64,000 nt of DNA from Paenibacillus sp. JNUCC-31 (lineage in GTDB: Bacteria > Bacillota > Bacilli > Paenibacillales > Paenibacillaceae): assembly GCF_014844075.1 (NCBI RefSeq), contig NZ_CP062165.1, positions 6,634,001 through 6,698,000 on the forward strand, read 5' to 3'. A program made the translations under genes and the position numbers. Positions 9,377 to 18,678 of the stretch are shown here, one piece after another; position 1 is the stretch's first letter; every line of letters starts with the position of its first letter. Below the pieces are notes generated by a model. The model searched no databases. It worked only from the letters and a program-made list of their open reading frames with translations, and had not been told where the DNA came from.

Positions 9377-11050
9377 TTGAATCTCGCCAACAACAAATTG
9401 TATATTGCGGCACTTGGCGGCTTGAATGAAATAGGAAAGAACATGTATCTCATCCAGTACAATGAGGACATCATTGTCATCGACTGTGGTTCAAAGTTTC
9501 CGGATGAAACTCTGCCGGGGATTGATCTCATCATTCCCGATGTGACGTATCTGCTGGAGAATCAGGAAAAGGTCAGAGCACTTGTGGTTACGCATGGACA
9601 TGAAGATCACATCGGCGGCATTCCCTATTTGTTAAAGCAAATCAATATCCCAGTGTATGCGTCCAGGCTGACGCGAGGATTGATTGAGCTTAAACTGAAG
9701 GAGCATGGGCTGCTGCGAACAGCAGATCTGCATACGATTGATGCCAAATCCAGCATTACGCTGGGTGATGTTCAGGTTTCTTTTTTTGCAACCAGTCACA
9801 GCATACCGGATTGTCTCGGTATTTTCTTTCAGACGCCGGGCGGCAATGTGGTCCATACCGGGGACTTCAAGTTCGATATGTCTCCGGTCAACGGGCCGTA
9901 TCCTGATCTGCATCGTATGGCCGAGATTGGCAAACAGGGTGTTCACGTACTGCTGTCCGAAAGTACCAACGCGGAGAGACCCGGGTTTACCCCTTCCGAA
10001 CGAATCGTCGGTGACCACATATTGGATGCCTTTATTCGTGCCAAACAAAAAGTATTTATTTCAACCTTTGCGTCCAACGTAAGCAGGGTGCAGCAGATTG
10101 TAAATGCAGCATTCGAAACGGGACGCAAGTTGGCACTGCTGGGCAGAAGTATGATCAATGTGGTGTCTGTAGCCAGTGAACTGGGATACCTTAATGTACC
10201 TGAGGGGCTTTTGATCGAGGCGATGGATTCGAATCAGTTTCCACCTGAAGAGGTCGTTGTGCTCTGTACGGGAAGCCAAGGTGAAACGATGGCTGCATTA
10301 TCCCGTTTGGCCGCGTCCAAGCATCCTCATGTGAAAATCGCACCTGGAGATACAGTCATTATTGCCGCAGGAGCAATCCCGGGTAATGAACGTAATCTCG
10401 CGCATGTCATTGATAATCTGTATGTGCTCGGTGCACGTGTCATGTACGGTTCAACTGGCGCAGCAGGCATGCATGTATCCGGACACGGCAGCCAGGAAGA
10501 GCTCAAATTGATGCTGACCCTGATGAAGCCTGATTATCTGATTCCTGTTCACGGCGAGTTTCGCATGTTGTATCAGCATAGACTGCTGGCAGAGTCCGTG
10601 GGGATGGAACGTGATCATGTATTCATCGTCAACAATGGGGACATGATTCAGTACAAAGACGGTGTTGCTTCTCCTGGTCCCAAGATAGCTTCAGGCAATA
10701 GTCTCGTCGATGGACTAATCATGGGCGATGTCGGAAATATTGTACTGCGTGATCGCAGGCAACTGTCCTCGGATGGCATGCTGGTGATTGTAACTACGTT
10801 GAGCAAAACAGAGAAGCATATGGTTGCCTCACCCGAAATCATATCCAGAGGTTTTGTATTTGTGAAGGACTCCGAGGAATTTATGAGAGAGATTCATGAG
10901 CTGGTTCAAAGCAAGATGGAAGAGTTAACCGGAAGCGGAGCGAACCAGTGGAATGTGATTAAAAGAAAGCTGAAAGACGAGATCGGTCACTACATCTACG
11001 CTCAGACGAAACGCAGACCGATGATTCTGCCCATTATTATTGAAGTTTGA
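9377..11050 (+). CDS. ribonuclease J
   Basis: 557 residues, a metallo-beta-lactamase/beta-CASP RNase with combined endo- and 5'-exonuclease activity in mRNA decay and rRNA maturation. Visible marks are NEIGKNMYLI near the start, the metal motif HGHEDHIGG (73-81), SHSIPDCLG, HTGDFKFD, and the beta-CASP motifs STFASNVSR and HVSGHGS. The start is TTG with GGAGGG ten bases upstream. Paenibacilli usually carry more than one RNase J; which paralog this is cannot be told from sequence alone. It stands alone between two terminators, apparently monocistronic. Confidence 0.92.
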   Translation: MNLANNKLYIAALGGLNEIGKNMYLIQYNEDIIVIDCGSKFPDETLPGIDLIIPDVTYLLENQEKVRALVVTHGHEDHIGGIPYLLKQINIPVYASRLTRGLIELKLKEHGLLRTADLHTIDAKSSITLGDVQVSFFATSHSIPDCLGIFFQTPGGNVVHTGDFKFDMSPVNGPYPDLHRMAEIGKQGVHVLLSESTNAERPGFTPSERIVGDHILDAFIRAKQKVFISTFASNVSRVQQIVNAAFETGRKLALLGRSMINVVSVASELGYLNVPEGLLIEAMDSNQFPPEEVVVLCTGSQGETMAALSRLAASKHPHVKIAPGDTVIIAAGAIPGNERNLAHVIDNLYVLGARVMYGSTGAAGMHVSGHGSQEELKLMLTLMKPDYLIPVHGEFRMLYQHRLLAESVGMERDHVFIVNNGDMIQYKDGVASPGPKIASGNSLVDGLIMGDVGNIVLRDRRQLSSDGMLVIVTTLSKTEKHMVASPEIISRGFVFVKDSEEFMREIHELVQSKMEELTGSGANQWNVIKRKLKDEIGHYIYAQTKRRPMILPIIIEV

Positions 11051-11090
11051 GAGAGCGGAGCAGAAGCCGATGTATGGTGATTGAAATAGT

Positions 11091-11166
11091 CAAAAGCCTG
11101 AGAAAATGTCGGATCATACAACGCTTGTATGACCATACATTTCAATCAGGCTTTTGCTTTTTTTGT
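11091..11166. terminator. long bidirectional terminator between RNase J gene and aroF
   Basis: AAAAGCCTGA pairs with TCAGGCTTTT, with nested AAATGT/ACATTT and TCATACAA/TTGTATGA stems, followed on the plus strand by a T-run. It can serve both convergent genes. Confidence 0.85.
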
Positions 11167-11173
11167 GGTTACC

Positions 11174-12256
11174 TTATAGATCGTTCAGCAACCCGGATTG
11201 TCTCACGGTGGAGAGGAACTGGTTGAACTGCTCAATGTTCAATTGCTGCGCACTGTCTGAAAGGGCCACCGCCGGATTAGGATGAACCTCAACCATTACA
11301 CCATCCGCACCCGCTGCAAGAGCTGCCTTGGCACAAGGAGCGAGAATGTCTTTGCGTCCGGTAGAGTGGGTTACATCCACAAGGACAGGCAGATGGGTTT
11401 CCTGTTTCAGAATCGGTACAGCAGAGATGTCGAGTGTGTTCCGTGTTGCTTTTTCATAAGTGCGAATCCCGCGTTCAATCAGCATGACCTGTTTGTTCCC
11501 CCGGGAGACGACGTATTCTGCAGCATGAACGAATTCATCAATGGTTGCCGACAAACCGCGTTTCAGCAGAATAGGGATGTTCACATCTCCCGCAGCTTTG
11601 AGCAGTTCAAAGTTTTGCATGTTACGGGCACCGATCTGGATCACATCAATGTATTCCGCAGCAAGCTCAATATGTCCCGGATGAACGATTTCACTGATCG
11701 TTTTCAGACCGAACTCGTCGGCAACTTTTTTCAGAATTTTCAATCCTTCAATGCCGAGTCCCTGGAAGTCATATGGAGAAGTACGAGGTTTGAATGCCCC
11801 TCCCCGCATCACGGTAATGCCGGCTGCTTTTAGCGCTGCTGCAACCTCGCGTACTTGCTCGTAACTTTCAACCGAGCACGGTCCAGCAATCATGATCGGT
11901 TTGCCTGCGCCAACCTTGACGTTTCCGATGGACACGACCGTATCTTCCTGCTGATTTTTGCGGCTAACGAGCAGTTGTTTCTTGTGCTCGTCGACCTGAA
12001 GGTTCAGGGAAGCCTGGAAAATCTGCTTGAACAGCAGCTTGATGGCATCGTCCTGGAAAGGCCCCGGATTGGCGGCAGTCAGTTCCTCCAGCATTTCTTT
12101 TTCGCGAACCGGATCATACTTGGGTACACCCTGTTTTTCCTTGATCAGTCCAATTTCCTGTGTAATTTGAGCCCGCTCCGACAACAAGTGGAGAAGACTA
12201 TGATTAATCTCATTCAAACGGCCTCTTAACTGTTCCAAGTTCATGTTTTGATCCAT
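11174..12256 (-). CDS. aroF: bifunctional chorismate mutase / 3-deoxy-7-phosphoheptulonate synthase
   Basis: 360 residues; called aroA in B. subtilis. Residues 1-85 are an AroQ chorismate mutase helix bundle ([19 protein letters not shown]). The rest is a type I-beta DAHP synthase with [21 protein letters not shown] and [12 protein letters not shown]. It catalyses the entry step of the shikimate pathway; the mutase domain usually senses prephenate/chorismate for feedback inhibition. The open frame runs further upstream into the leader, but ATG at 12256 has a good ribosome site and the upstream part is the T-box terminator, so that start is chosen. Expression is controlled by a T-box leader. 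Confidence 0.92.
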   Translation of the reverse strand: MDQNMNLEQLRGRLNEINHSLLHLLSERAQITQEIGLIKEKQGVPKYDPVREKEMLEELTAANPGPFQDDAIKLLFKQIFQASLNLQVDEHKKQLLVSRKNQQEDTVVSIGNVKVGAGKPIMIAGPCSVESYEQVREVAAALKAAGITVMRGGAFKPRTSPYDFQGLGIEGLKILKKVADEFGLKTISEIVHPGHIELAAEYIDVIQIGARNMQNFELLKAAGDVNIPILLKRGLSATIDEFVHAAEYVVSRGNKQVMLIERGIRTYEKATRNTLDISAVPILKQETHLPVLVDVTHSTGRKDILAPCAKAALAAGADGVMVEVHPNPAVALSDSAQQLNIEQFNQFLSTVRQSGLLNDL

Positions 12257-12287
12257 GCTGAACCACTCCTTCAATATAGATATATGA

Positions 12288-12562
12288 AAAAACACAAAAA
12301 GGCCCTTCATCCGCAAGGGACGAAGAAGCCGTGGTACCACCCTAATTAGAAACGGTCGTGCTGAATGAATACAGCCGATTTGTTTCTCACTTTGACCTTT
12401 TAACGCAAGGAACGGATTGTCCTAGGAGCTGTATCCTTGAGAAGCAGCCCTTCAGCAATCGGCTCGGGAGTGAACTTCCGCGGTGTGTTCCTTCGGGTGC
12501 TCTCAGTCTTTGGCACCACGTCCCTGTAATGAACGATAAACTCGCGTACTCTTTCCGTCATA
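12288..12562 (-). promoter_or_regulatory. T-box riboswitch, predicted Phe (UUC) specifier, for aroF
   Basis: Reading the minus strand, the antiterminator bulge GGGTGGTACCACG lies at 12331-12343 and a terminator (GGC..CTTC..TCC paired with GGA..GAAG..GCC then Ts) at 12288-12330. Stem I shows AGTA (12550-12547) followed by CGCG, and opposite it CGCG-GAA-G-TTC-A; in T-boxes the codon follows the GAA of the S-turn, so the specifier is TTC at 12474-12472, phenylalanine. Uncharged tRNA-Phe would therefore allow read-through into the DAHP synthase gene. Confidence 0.9.
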
Positions 12563-12570
12563 GCCTGTAT

Positions 12571-12615
12571 GAATGATGATGTTCTGAATGATGATGTTCT
12601 AAATGATGATGTTCT
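12571..12615. repeat. three tandem 15-bp repeats upstream of the aroF T-box
   Basis: Unit GAATGATGATGTTCT, exact in copies one and two (12571-12585, 12586-12600) and with one change in copy three (12601-12615). It lies just upstream of Stem I, in the early leader or promoter region of aroF. The remaining part of the 12616-12850 gap contains TATAAC on the minus strand near 12650, a possible -10, and nothing else recognisable. Confidence 0.9.
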
Positions 12616-12850
12616 GTCTGTACTTCATGATGCACGTTATGAATTGAAGTTATACTAGCATCTCAAGACCCTGCTTGCAAGAAGCTGAATTAATGCCAAG
12701 ACTCAATAACGCTTTACTGTGACGCATTTAATATCCGTATGGGAGCTCGCGAGGTTTGATTCGGATCAGAATGGGAATAGTATTCGCCAGGGTTTGCCAT
12801 TCGAAGTATAATAAAATGAATTCAAGCGAATGCGAACAAGAGGAGAAGTT

Positions 12851-13834
12851 ATGAATAAAACGATTTCCGATATCGCTCAAATGGCGGGAGTGGCAAAGAG
12901 CACAGTCTCTCGTTTCCTGAATGGCGGTTCTGTTAGTGAGGATACCAGGCAGAAGATTGAGCGAATAATTAAACAATATAATTATGTTCCCAATACGTTT
13001 GCACAGAGTCTCAAAGCCAAAAAAACCAGTATTATTGGAACGGTTGTTCCCCGTCTGGATTCCTTTGCAACCTCGCAGACATTGATTGGCATTGATGAAG
13101 AATTAAGAAATAATCAGTATCAGATGCTGATTGCGAATACAAGTCAGGATATGCAACGTGAAATAGATGCCATTTACGATTTTGCCAGACAGAAGGTATC
13201 CGGGATTATTCTGCTTGCCGCTGAAGTGACCGATGCACATCTGAAAGCCGTTGAAGACATCGGAATTCCGGTCCTATTGGTGGGGCAACAACATGAACAG
13301 CTGCACAGTCTGGTACACAATGATGATCAGGCGGGGTATGAAATGGGCAAGTACGTTGTGGAAAAAGGACATCGAAAGATAGTCTATATTGGCGTTACCG
13401 AGAAAGATCAGGCCGTAGGAATCCATCGTAAGCAGGGGTTTAAGCGTGCAATCGACGAATGTGGCAGATGTGATGTGACATACTATGAGACAAGCTTCAA
13501 AATGTCCGAGGCCATTATTACCGCAGAAGCTATTCTGAAAGAAAGCAAACCGACTATTATTGTTGGTGCAACGGATAACATCGCACTCGGTGTGATGAAG
13601 ATTGCTTTTTCCAACAAGGTGCGAATTCCACAGGATTTATCGGTTGCCGGATTTGGCGGATACGAGATCACGGAGATGATTCATCCTGCGCTGACAACAG
13701 TGAAATATCACTACTTTCAGGCTGGTCAACTGGCGGCGAATCACATTATTCGTCTGGTAAAAGGCGATCCGGTGGAGCTGTGCACGATTATTGATGTGGA
13801 GATCATTCCGCGAGAAAGCGTTGACAAATTATAA
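12851..13834 (+). CDS. scrR: LacI-family sucrose operon repressor
   Basis: 327 residues. The N-terminal LacI helix-turn-helix is clear (ISDIAQMAGVAKSTVSRFLN) with the hinge NTFAQSLKAKK, followed by a periplasmic-binding-like sensor domain. GAGGAG precedes ATG 12851; an in-frame ATG 21 bases earlier has no ribosome site. Genes for sucrose-6-phosphate hydrolase and a sucrose PTS follow, and palindromes typical of LacI operators lie directly behind this gene, so it is most likely the sucrose repressor. The inducer (sucrose-6-phosphate, fructose or fructose phosphate) is not evident from sequence. Confidence 0.88.
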   Translation: MNKTISDIAQMAGVAKSTVSRFLNGGSVSEDTRQKIERIIKQYNYVPNTFAQSLKAKKTSIIGTVVPRLDSFATSQTLIGIDEELRNNQYQMLIANTSQDMQREIDAIYDFARQKVSGIILLAAEVTDAHLKAVEDIGIPVLLVGQQHEQLHSLVHNDDQAGYEMGKYVVEKGHRKIVYIGVTEKDQAVGIHRKQGFKRAIDECGRCDVTYYETSFKMSEAIITAEAILKESKPTIIVGATDNIALGVMKIAFSNKVRIPQDLSVAGFGGYEITEMIHPALTTVKYHYFQAGQLAANHIIRLVKGDPVELCTIIDVEIIPRESVDKL

Positions 13835-13850
13835 AAGGATCCTTTATGAT
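13813..13850 (+). promoter_or_regulatory. scrBA promoter with cre-like site, -35 inside end of scrR
   Basis: TTGACA (13821-13826) and TATGAT (13845-13850) are 18 bases apart. The -35 lies in the last codons of scrR. AGAAAGCGTTGACA (13813-13826) fits the cre consensus with two mismatches and overlaps the -35, so CcpA control is possible. Confidence 0.7.
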
Positions 13851-13859
13851 AATTCCATC

Positions 13860-13869
13860 GAACCGGTTC
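13860..13869. promoter_or_regulatory. ScrR operator 1
   Basis: GAACCGGTTC is a perfect palindrome starting ten bases behind the -10, on the expected transcription start. It shares its core with operator 2. Confidence 0.75.
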
Positions 13870-13950
13870 CACAATAAATGTCCTATTGGACGGTTATGGG
13901 AACACGGTGCAGGCGAGCAAGCCACATGGAATTATTTTTTTATGCGTTAT

Positions 13951-13962
13951 GGAACCGGTTCC
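13951..13962. promoter_or_regulatory. ScrR operator 2
   Basis: GGAACCGGTTCC, a perfect 12-base palindrome about 92 bases from operator 1, in the scrB leader. Two copies at this spacing suggest DNA looping or a roadblock. Confidence 0.75.
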
Positions 13963-14031
13963 TTTCATAAATGGCCAGGTGTAACATTTCTTGGTCTAAT
14001 TTATATTAAGCAAGGATGGAGAACTCTTTTT

Positions 14032-15507
14032 ATGAAAATGACTAGAAAGCAACGTTACAGACGAATCGAGCAGGCGGAGCCTGGAGAAATAGGCAAACTT
14101 GAGGCTTTGATCTCTGCATGTACGTGGAGACAGCATTACCATATCCAGCCGATAACCGGTCTGCTTAACGATCCTAACGGATTCTCATATTATCAAGGGT
14201 ATTACCATCTGTTCTATCAATGGTTTCCACTCGGAACCGAGCATGGAATGAAGTACTGGTATCATACCCGATCAACGGATCTGGTGAACTGGGAGGATGT
14301 CGGAATCGGTATTCAGCCGGGGGACACCTATGATTCACATGGGGCTTATTCGGGCAGTGCTATTGAAAAAGAAGGTCAGCTGTATCTGATGTACACAGGG
14401 AATACAAGAGATAGTAGCTGGATCAGGCATCCGTATCAGTGTCTGGCGATTATGGATGAAAGCGGTTCAATAACCAAAGTGGATCAACCTGTGATCTCTG
14501 AAGTACCTGCTGGATACACGGAGCATTTCAGAGACCCCAAGGTATGGAAGCATGGCGACACGTATTATGGTGTGATCGGAGCCCAGCGCGAAGATGAGAC
14601 AGGATGCACGGTGTTATATCGCTCGTCAGATCTCAGAAACTGGACGTTTCTTGGAGAGATCCAGACCCAGCTTCCCAAGTTTGGCTACATGTGGGAGTGC
14701 CCCGATTATATGGAGCTGCAAGGTCAAGGCGTGTTGATCTTCTCGCCGCAAGGAATAGAACGTCAGGGAGATTGGTACAACAACATTTTTCAGTCGGGCT
14801 ATCTGATTGGTGAACCGCTTGATCTTCAGACAAGGCACTTCAAACATGGTCCGTTTCAGGAGCTGGATCGCGGGTTTGACTTTTATGCCCCGCAGACGAT
14901 GCAGTCGCCGGATGGAAGGCGAATTCTGGTGGGGTGGATGGGGCTCCCCGATCTGGAATATCCGACAGACGAGAGGGGATGGGCACACTGTCTGACCATT
15001 CCGCGGCAGTTGTCCCTTCGGGAGGGGAAGTTAATTCAACAGCCAGTCTCCGAAATGGTGAAGCTGCGTGGGGGTAAGGAAGGGAAGCATATGGTTTCCA
15101 CGCTTCATAATGAGACTCGATCTTTTGCGGAATTTGCAGGAGTTGCTTATGAATTGAAATGTGAAATCCGAGATGTTGACGCAGAGGTCGTAGGCATTGA
15201 ACTGCGGGCGGGTGCAGAAGAGAAGACCGTGTTGCAGTATGATCGGTTGGCTCAGAAAGTGATTCTGGATCGTTCCCGATCAGGAGCCGCGCTAGCGGAT
15301 CAGAATGGGAATGTACGGCGCTGCGTACTGAATGCGGATGTCCTAAAGTTCCATGTATTTATGGATTCCTCTTCCGTTGAGATTTTTGTCAACGATGGTG
15401 AAGAGGTATTCACAAGCCGTATTTTTCCAAGCAAGGAAAGTGTGGAGATTCGCTTGTTTGCACATGGAGGCAAGGCAGAGTTTCAGGCATCAAAGTGGGA
15501 TTATTAG
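14032..15507 (+). CDS. scrB: sucrose-6-phosphate hydrolase, GH32
   Basis: 491 residues. GH32 motifs are LLNDPNGF (nucleophile Asp), FRDPKVW and WECPDYM (acid/base Glu), followed by a C-terminal beta-sandwich. It cleaves imported sucrose-6-phosphate into glucose-6-phosphate and fructose. The open frame begins at 13846, but those 62 codons contain both operators; ATG 14032 has GGAGA nine bases upstream and gives the usual family length, so it is taken as the start. scrA follows after 26 bases. No fructokinase gene is seen nearby. Confidence 0.92.
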   Translation: MKMTRKQRYRRIEQAEPGEIGKLEALISACTWRQHYHIQPITGLLNDPNGFSYYQGYYHLFYQWFPLGTEHGMKYWYHTRSTDLVNWEDVGIGIQPGDTYDSHGAYSGSAIEKEGQLYLMYTGNTRDSSWIRHPYQCLAIMDESGSITKVDQPVISEVPAGYTEHFRDPKVWKHGDTYYGVIGAQREDETGCTVLYRSSDLRNWTFLGEIQTQLPKFGYMWECPDYMELQGQGVLIFSPQGIERQGDWYNNIFQSGYLIGEPLDLQTRHFKHGPFQELDRGFDFYAPQTMQSPDGRRILVGWMGLPDLEYPTDERGWAHCLTIPRQLSLREGKLIQQPVSEMVKLRGGKEGKHMVSTLHNETRSFAEFAGVAYELKCEIRDVDAEVVGIELRAGAEEKTVLQYDRLAQKVILDRSRSGAALADQNGNVRRCVLNADVLKFHVFMDSSSVEIFVNDGEEVFTSRIFPSKESVEIRLFAHGGKAEFQASKWDY

Positions 15508-15533
15508 ATATTACGTGAGAGGAATGAAAAACC

Positions 15534-17501
15534 ATGTCGGATAATCAGCAGATTGCCCTGGACGTTATTCGTGCCATCGGGGGCAAAGAAAATATCGCAT
15601 CATTTGCACACTGTGCAACACGTCTTCGCATCATGGTGAATGACAAGGACAAGATCGACCAGAAGCAGGTCGAGAACATCGACAAAGTCAAAGGGGCCTT
15701 TTTCAATTCGGGCCAGTATCAGATCATATTCGGTACGGGAACAGTGAACCGGATTTTCGAAGAGGTTGAAAAGCTGGGAATCGAAGGATCATCCAAGGAA
15801 GACGTGAAGAGTCAGGGTAAAAAAGAAGGCAATGCTTTTCAGCGGGCCATTCGCACGTTCGGTGACGTTTTTGTACCCATTATCCCTGTGCTGGTGGCAA
15901 CAGGACTATTCATGGGATTGCGGGGGTTGCTCACTCAAAATGAAATTTTATCGCTGTTTGGTGCAACACCTGAAGACATTTCGCTCAATTTCCTGCTGTT
16001 TACCCAGATCCTCACGGACACGGCATTTGCATTTCTGCCTGCACTCGTAGCCTGGTCTGCATTCCGTGTGTTTGGCGGAAGTCCGGTTCTCGGCATCGTT
16101 CTGGGTCTCATGCTTGTGAATCCGGCGCTGCCGAATGCGTATGCTGTGGCCGATGGATCAGCACAGCCGCTGCATATGTTCGGATTCATATCGGTGGTCG
16201 GATATCAGGGCTCCGTGCTGCCTGCGTTCTTCGTGGGGCTGATTGGAGCAAAGTTTGAGAAAGTGCTGAGAAGACGTGTACCGGAGGCGCTCGACTTAAT
16301 ACTTACCCCTTTTATTACGTTAACGGTCATGATTACACTCGGTCTCTTCGCGATTGGTCCGGTATTCCATTCCCTGGAGGAGTGGGTGCTGCATGGAACG
16401 ACAGCCGTATTGGGACTGCCATTTGGCATTGCGGGTATTATTATTGGTTTCTTCCATCAAATTATTGTCGTGACCGGTGTACATCACATCTTTAACTTTT
16501 TGGAGATTCAACTGCTGGAGAAAACGGGCTTTAATCCGTTTAATGCCATCATTACCTGTGCCATGGCTGCACAAGGAGCGGCTTGTCTGGCTGTGGGATT
16601 GAAGACCAAAAATTCGAAGTTGAAAGCACTCGCACTGCCTTCGTCATTCTCTGCATTTTTGGGGATTACCGAACCTGCTATCTTCGGAGTTAACTTGCGG
16701 TATATGAAACCATTTATCATGGGACTTGTCGGAGGCGCTGTGGGTGGATTTATCGCATCCTTGTTCCATTTGCAAGGTACAGGCATGGCGGTGACAGTTA
16801 TTCCGGGAACCCTGCTGTATCTGAACAGTCAACTGCCACTGTACATTCTGTCCAACGTCGTTGCGATGGGAATTGCATTTGCGCTTACCTGGTTCTTTGG
16901 ATATAAGGATCAGCCCGTTGCAGAGGAAGTAGCGAGCAGTGGAGGAGTTGAGAGCAAGTCGGAAGATCAATCGCAGAAATTAAACTCATCTGCCAGTAAG
17001 GTCGTTAATCGTCGTACCAAGGTAGATGTGTTGGAGATTGCATCACCGATCACAGGCACAGCTGTTGCTTTGGAACATGTTCCTGATCCAGCATTCTCGG
17101 AGAAACATATGGGAGAGGGGATCGCCATTGAGCCTTCAGAGGGCAGAGTGTATGCACCTTTTGATGGCGTTATCGCTCATGTAATGAACAAGAGCAAACA
17201 TGCGGTCATTTTGGAACATGAAACAGGTGTTCAGATGCTTGTGCATATTGGAATTAATACTGTTGGACTGAAGGGTGAGGGTTTCACCGCATATGTGAAT
17301 AGCGGAGATACCGTAACCGCAGGGCAATTGTTGATTGAATTTGACATGGAAGCGATCCAGGCTGCAGGACTGCCATTAATTACACCTGTGCTCGTCCCGA
17401 ATGGGAACGATAGGATTGAACAGGTGACAGCAACTTTGACAGGCCCTGTTCAAGCTAATGGGGGAGCCATATTGGCGGTGAAATTCACAGAATCACAATA
17501 A
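15534..17501 (+). CDS. scrA: sucrose-type PTS permease, EIIBCA
   Basis: 655 residues, a membrane transporter that phosphorylates its sugar during uptake. The EIIB domain has the active cysteine in HCATRLR near residue 27; EIIC follows with about ten hydrophobic segments; a charged linker near 465-490 leads to an EIIA-glucose-type domain with the active-site histidine in LVHIGINTVGL. The fused EIIA removes the need for a separate IIA. Specificity for sucrose is inferred from its place behind scrR-scrB; trehalose permeases are close relatives. Confidence 0.88.
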   Translation: MSDNQQIALDVIRAIGGKENIASFAHCATRLRIMVNDKDKIDQKQVENIDKVKGAFFNSGQYQIIFGTGTVNRIFEEVEKLGIEGSSKEDVKSQGKKEGNAFQRAIRTFGDVFVPIIPVLVATGLFMGLRGLLTQNEILSLFGATPEDISLNFLLFTQILTDTAFAFLPALVAWSAFRVFGGSPVLGIVLGLMLVNPALPNAYAVADGSAQPLHMFGFISVVGYQGSVLPAFFVGLIGAKFEKVLRRRVPEALDLILTPFITLTVMITLGLFAIGPVFHSLEEWVLHGTTAVLGLPFGIAGIIIGFFHQIIVVTGVHHIFNFLEIQLLEKTGFNPFNAIITCAMAAQGAACLAVGLKTKNSKLKALALPSSFSAFLGITEPAIFGVNLRYMKPFIMGLVGGAVGGFIASLFHLQGTGMAVTVIPGTLLYLNSQLPLYILSNVVAMGIAFALTWFFGYKDQPVAEEVASSGGVESKSEDQSQKLNSSASKVVNRRTKVDVLEIASPITGTAVALEHVPDPAFSEKHMGEGIAIEPSEGRVYAPFDGVIAHVMNKSKHAVILEHETGVQMLVHIGINTVGLKGEGFTAYVNSGDTVTAGQLLIEFDMEAIQAAGLPLITPVLVPNGNDRIEQVTATLTGPVQANGGAILAVKFTESQ

Positions 17502-17549
17502 GTTAACTTTTGATTTTGTATTTATTGTAGTATGGCAAAAGTTAAGGGC

Positions 17550-17600
17550 AAAAAAGACAGGACGGCGAAGTTCACCTGAGAGCGGGTCGCCGTCTTCATT
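17550..17600. terminator. bidirectional terminator between scrA and Mn-catalase gene
   Basis: GACGGCGA (17561-17568) pairs with TCGCCGTC (17587-17594). An A-run at 17550-17555 gives a U-tract on the minus strand, making it strongest for the catalase gene. A separate 10-bp inverted repeat (17503-17545) lies just behind scrA. Confidence 0.75.
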
Positions 17601-17604
17601 TGGT

Positions 17605-18504
17605 CTATAAGCCAGCGTGCCGTTTCAACCGTTCTGCAATTTGGATCAGATCCTCCGGGGATACGCCGGGTGCAAACTCTTCCGGTAGATCGGGCAGTTC
17701 AGGGATGGCTCCACTGTGACCTGGCAAACCCGCAAAGGCTTCAAGTTTACCGCCATCGACTGGATGTTCTCCTTTCCAGATCTGAGCAATGCGCTGATAG
17801 TCCTTGTCACTAAAGGTATAGAGTCTGCGATGCTCACCCATCGCTTCCCATTTGCGTGTCGTATCAAACACTTTATTGTCCAGCCGCGGAATAGGAAACA
17901 ACTTGGTCACATCAACTCCAGTTGCGATTTCCAATGCCTTGGCATAAGCCAGAATATGTACGCCTCCACGCACCAGCAAATATCCTGTCATCTCTCTGGC
18001 TGTTGGATGATCAGTCATCTCGTAAACTCTCATCTTGTGGGTACGAGCCCCACATTCGAGAAAGAAGTTATGCAACAGATCAAAGATCAGATTGCCACTG
18101 CTAACGACATAAGAACCATTCCAGGGTCTACCCATTGAGTCGTATGGAAGCGCCGTTTGAGCGGATTCGATAAAATGTGAAGTCATACGTGCATCCTTGC
18201 CAATACGCAGTGGTGTAGAGTCCGGATCACCTGGTGAAGTTGAGCCAACAAGCATCAGGTTAATGGTATTGGCAACAAGTTCAACGTGACCGAATTCTTC
18301 AGCCGTAATGCTGGCCACGATGTCGTAGAAGGGTCGTAGCTTCGCTTTGCCTCTAAAGTTAAAAGACTGAAACAAATAATTGTTTAGCGTTGACATTTCC
18401 CCAAACTTACCACCTAACAGTTCCTGTACCGCGCTTGCTCCATTGGGATCCGGATTATTGGATATCGGTAGTTCGATCGCAAGACGGTCAACCCGTTTAA
18501 ACAT
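17605..18504 (-). CDS. manganese (non-haem) catalase
   Basis: 299 residues of the ferritin-like Mn-catalase family, which breaks down hydrogen peroxide at a dimanganese site. The ligand motifs are visible in order: GGKFGEMSTLNNYLFQS, AEEFGHVE, FFLECGARTHK and GGVHILAYAKA. GGAGGAAATGTA precedes the ATG. Relatives include cytosolic KatN/YdbD and the spore-coat CotJC; no cotJ partners are adjacent, so a cytosolic role is favoured. It is monocistronic, convergent with scrA. Confidence 0.92.
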   Translation of the reverse strand: MFKRVDRLAIELPISNNPDPNGASAVQELLGGKFGEMSTLNNYLFQSFNFRGKAKLRPFYDIVASITAEEFGHVELVANTINLMLVGSTSPGDPDSTPLRIGKDARMTSHFIESAQTALPYDSMGRPWNGSYVVSSGNLIFDLLHNFFLECGARTHKMRVYEMTDHPTAREMTGYLLVRGGVHILAYAKALEIATGVDVTKLFPIPRLDNKVFDTTRKWEAMGEHRRLYTFSDKDYQRIAQIWKGEHPVDGGKLEAFAGLPGHSGAIPELPDLPEEFAPGVSPEDLIQIAERLKRHAGL

Positions 18505-18600
18505 TACATTTCCTCCTCAAGCCAAATTACTGTAAAGGTATGAGCGGTTACTTGTACGTTATTCGGGGATTCCAATTTGTTAATCAGGTTCAAACGGAAA

Positions 18601-18644
18601 ACAAAAGAACGTTCTGCCAGAGCTTGTGCCCTGAACAGAACGTT
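18601..18644 (-). terminator. terminator after the endoglucanase gene
   Basis: AACGTTCTG (18608-18616) pairs with CAGAACGTT (18636-18644), with an inner CAGAGC/GCCCTG stem; the A-run at 18602-18606 makes the U-tract on the minus strand. Confidence 0.8.
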
Positions 18645-18678
18645 TAGCATTATAAATAAAATCATTGCGATAGCTGAA

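Noticed and set aside
11282..11833. 183-codon plus-strand frame opposite aroF
   Set aside because: Opposite a certain enzyme gene; no ribosome site or recognisable motif.
12571..12615. CRISPR-like repeats
   Set aside because: Directly abutting 15-bp units with no spacers and no cas genes.
13846..14031. N-terminal extension of ScrB
   Set aside because: Frame is open, but the region contains both operators and lies on the promoter; ATG 14032 gives normal GH32 length.
17503..17545. 10-bp perfect inverted repeat behind scrA as terminator
   Set aside because: No U-tract on either strand and a 23-base loop; the GC-rich hairpin at 17561-17594 is the better terminator.
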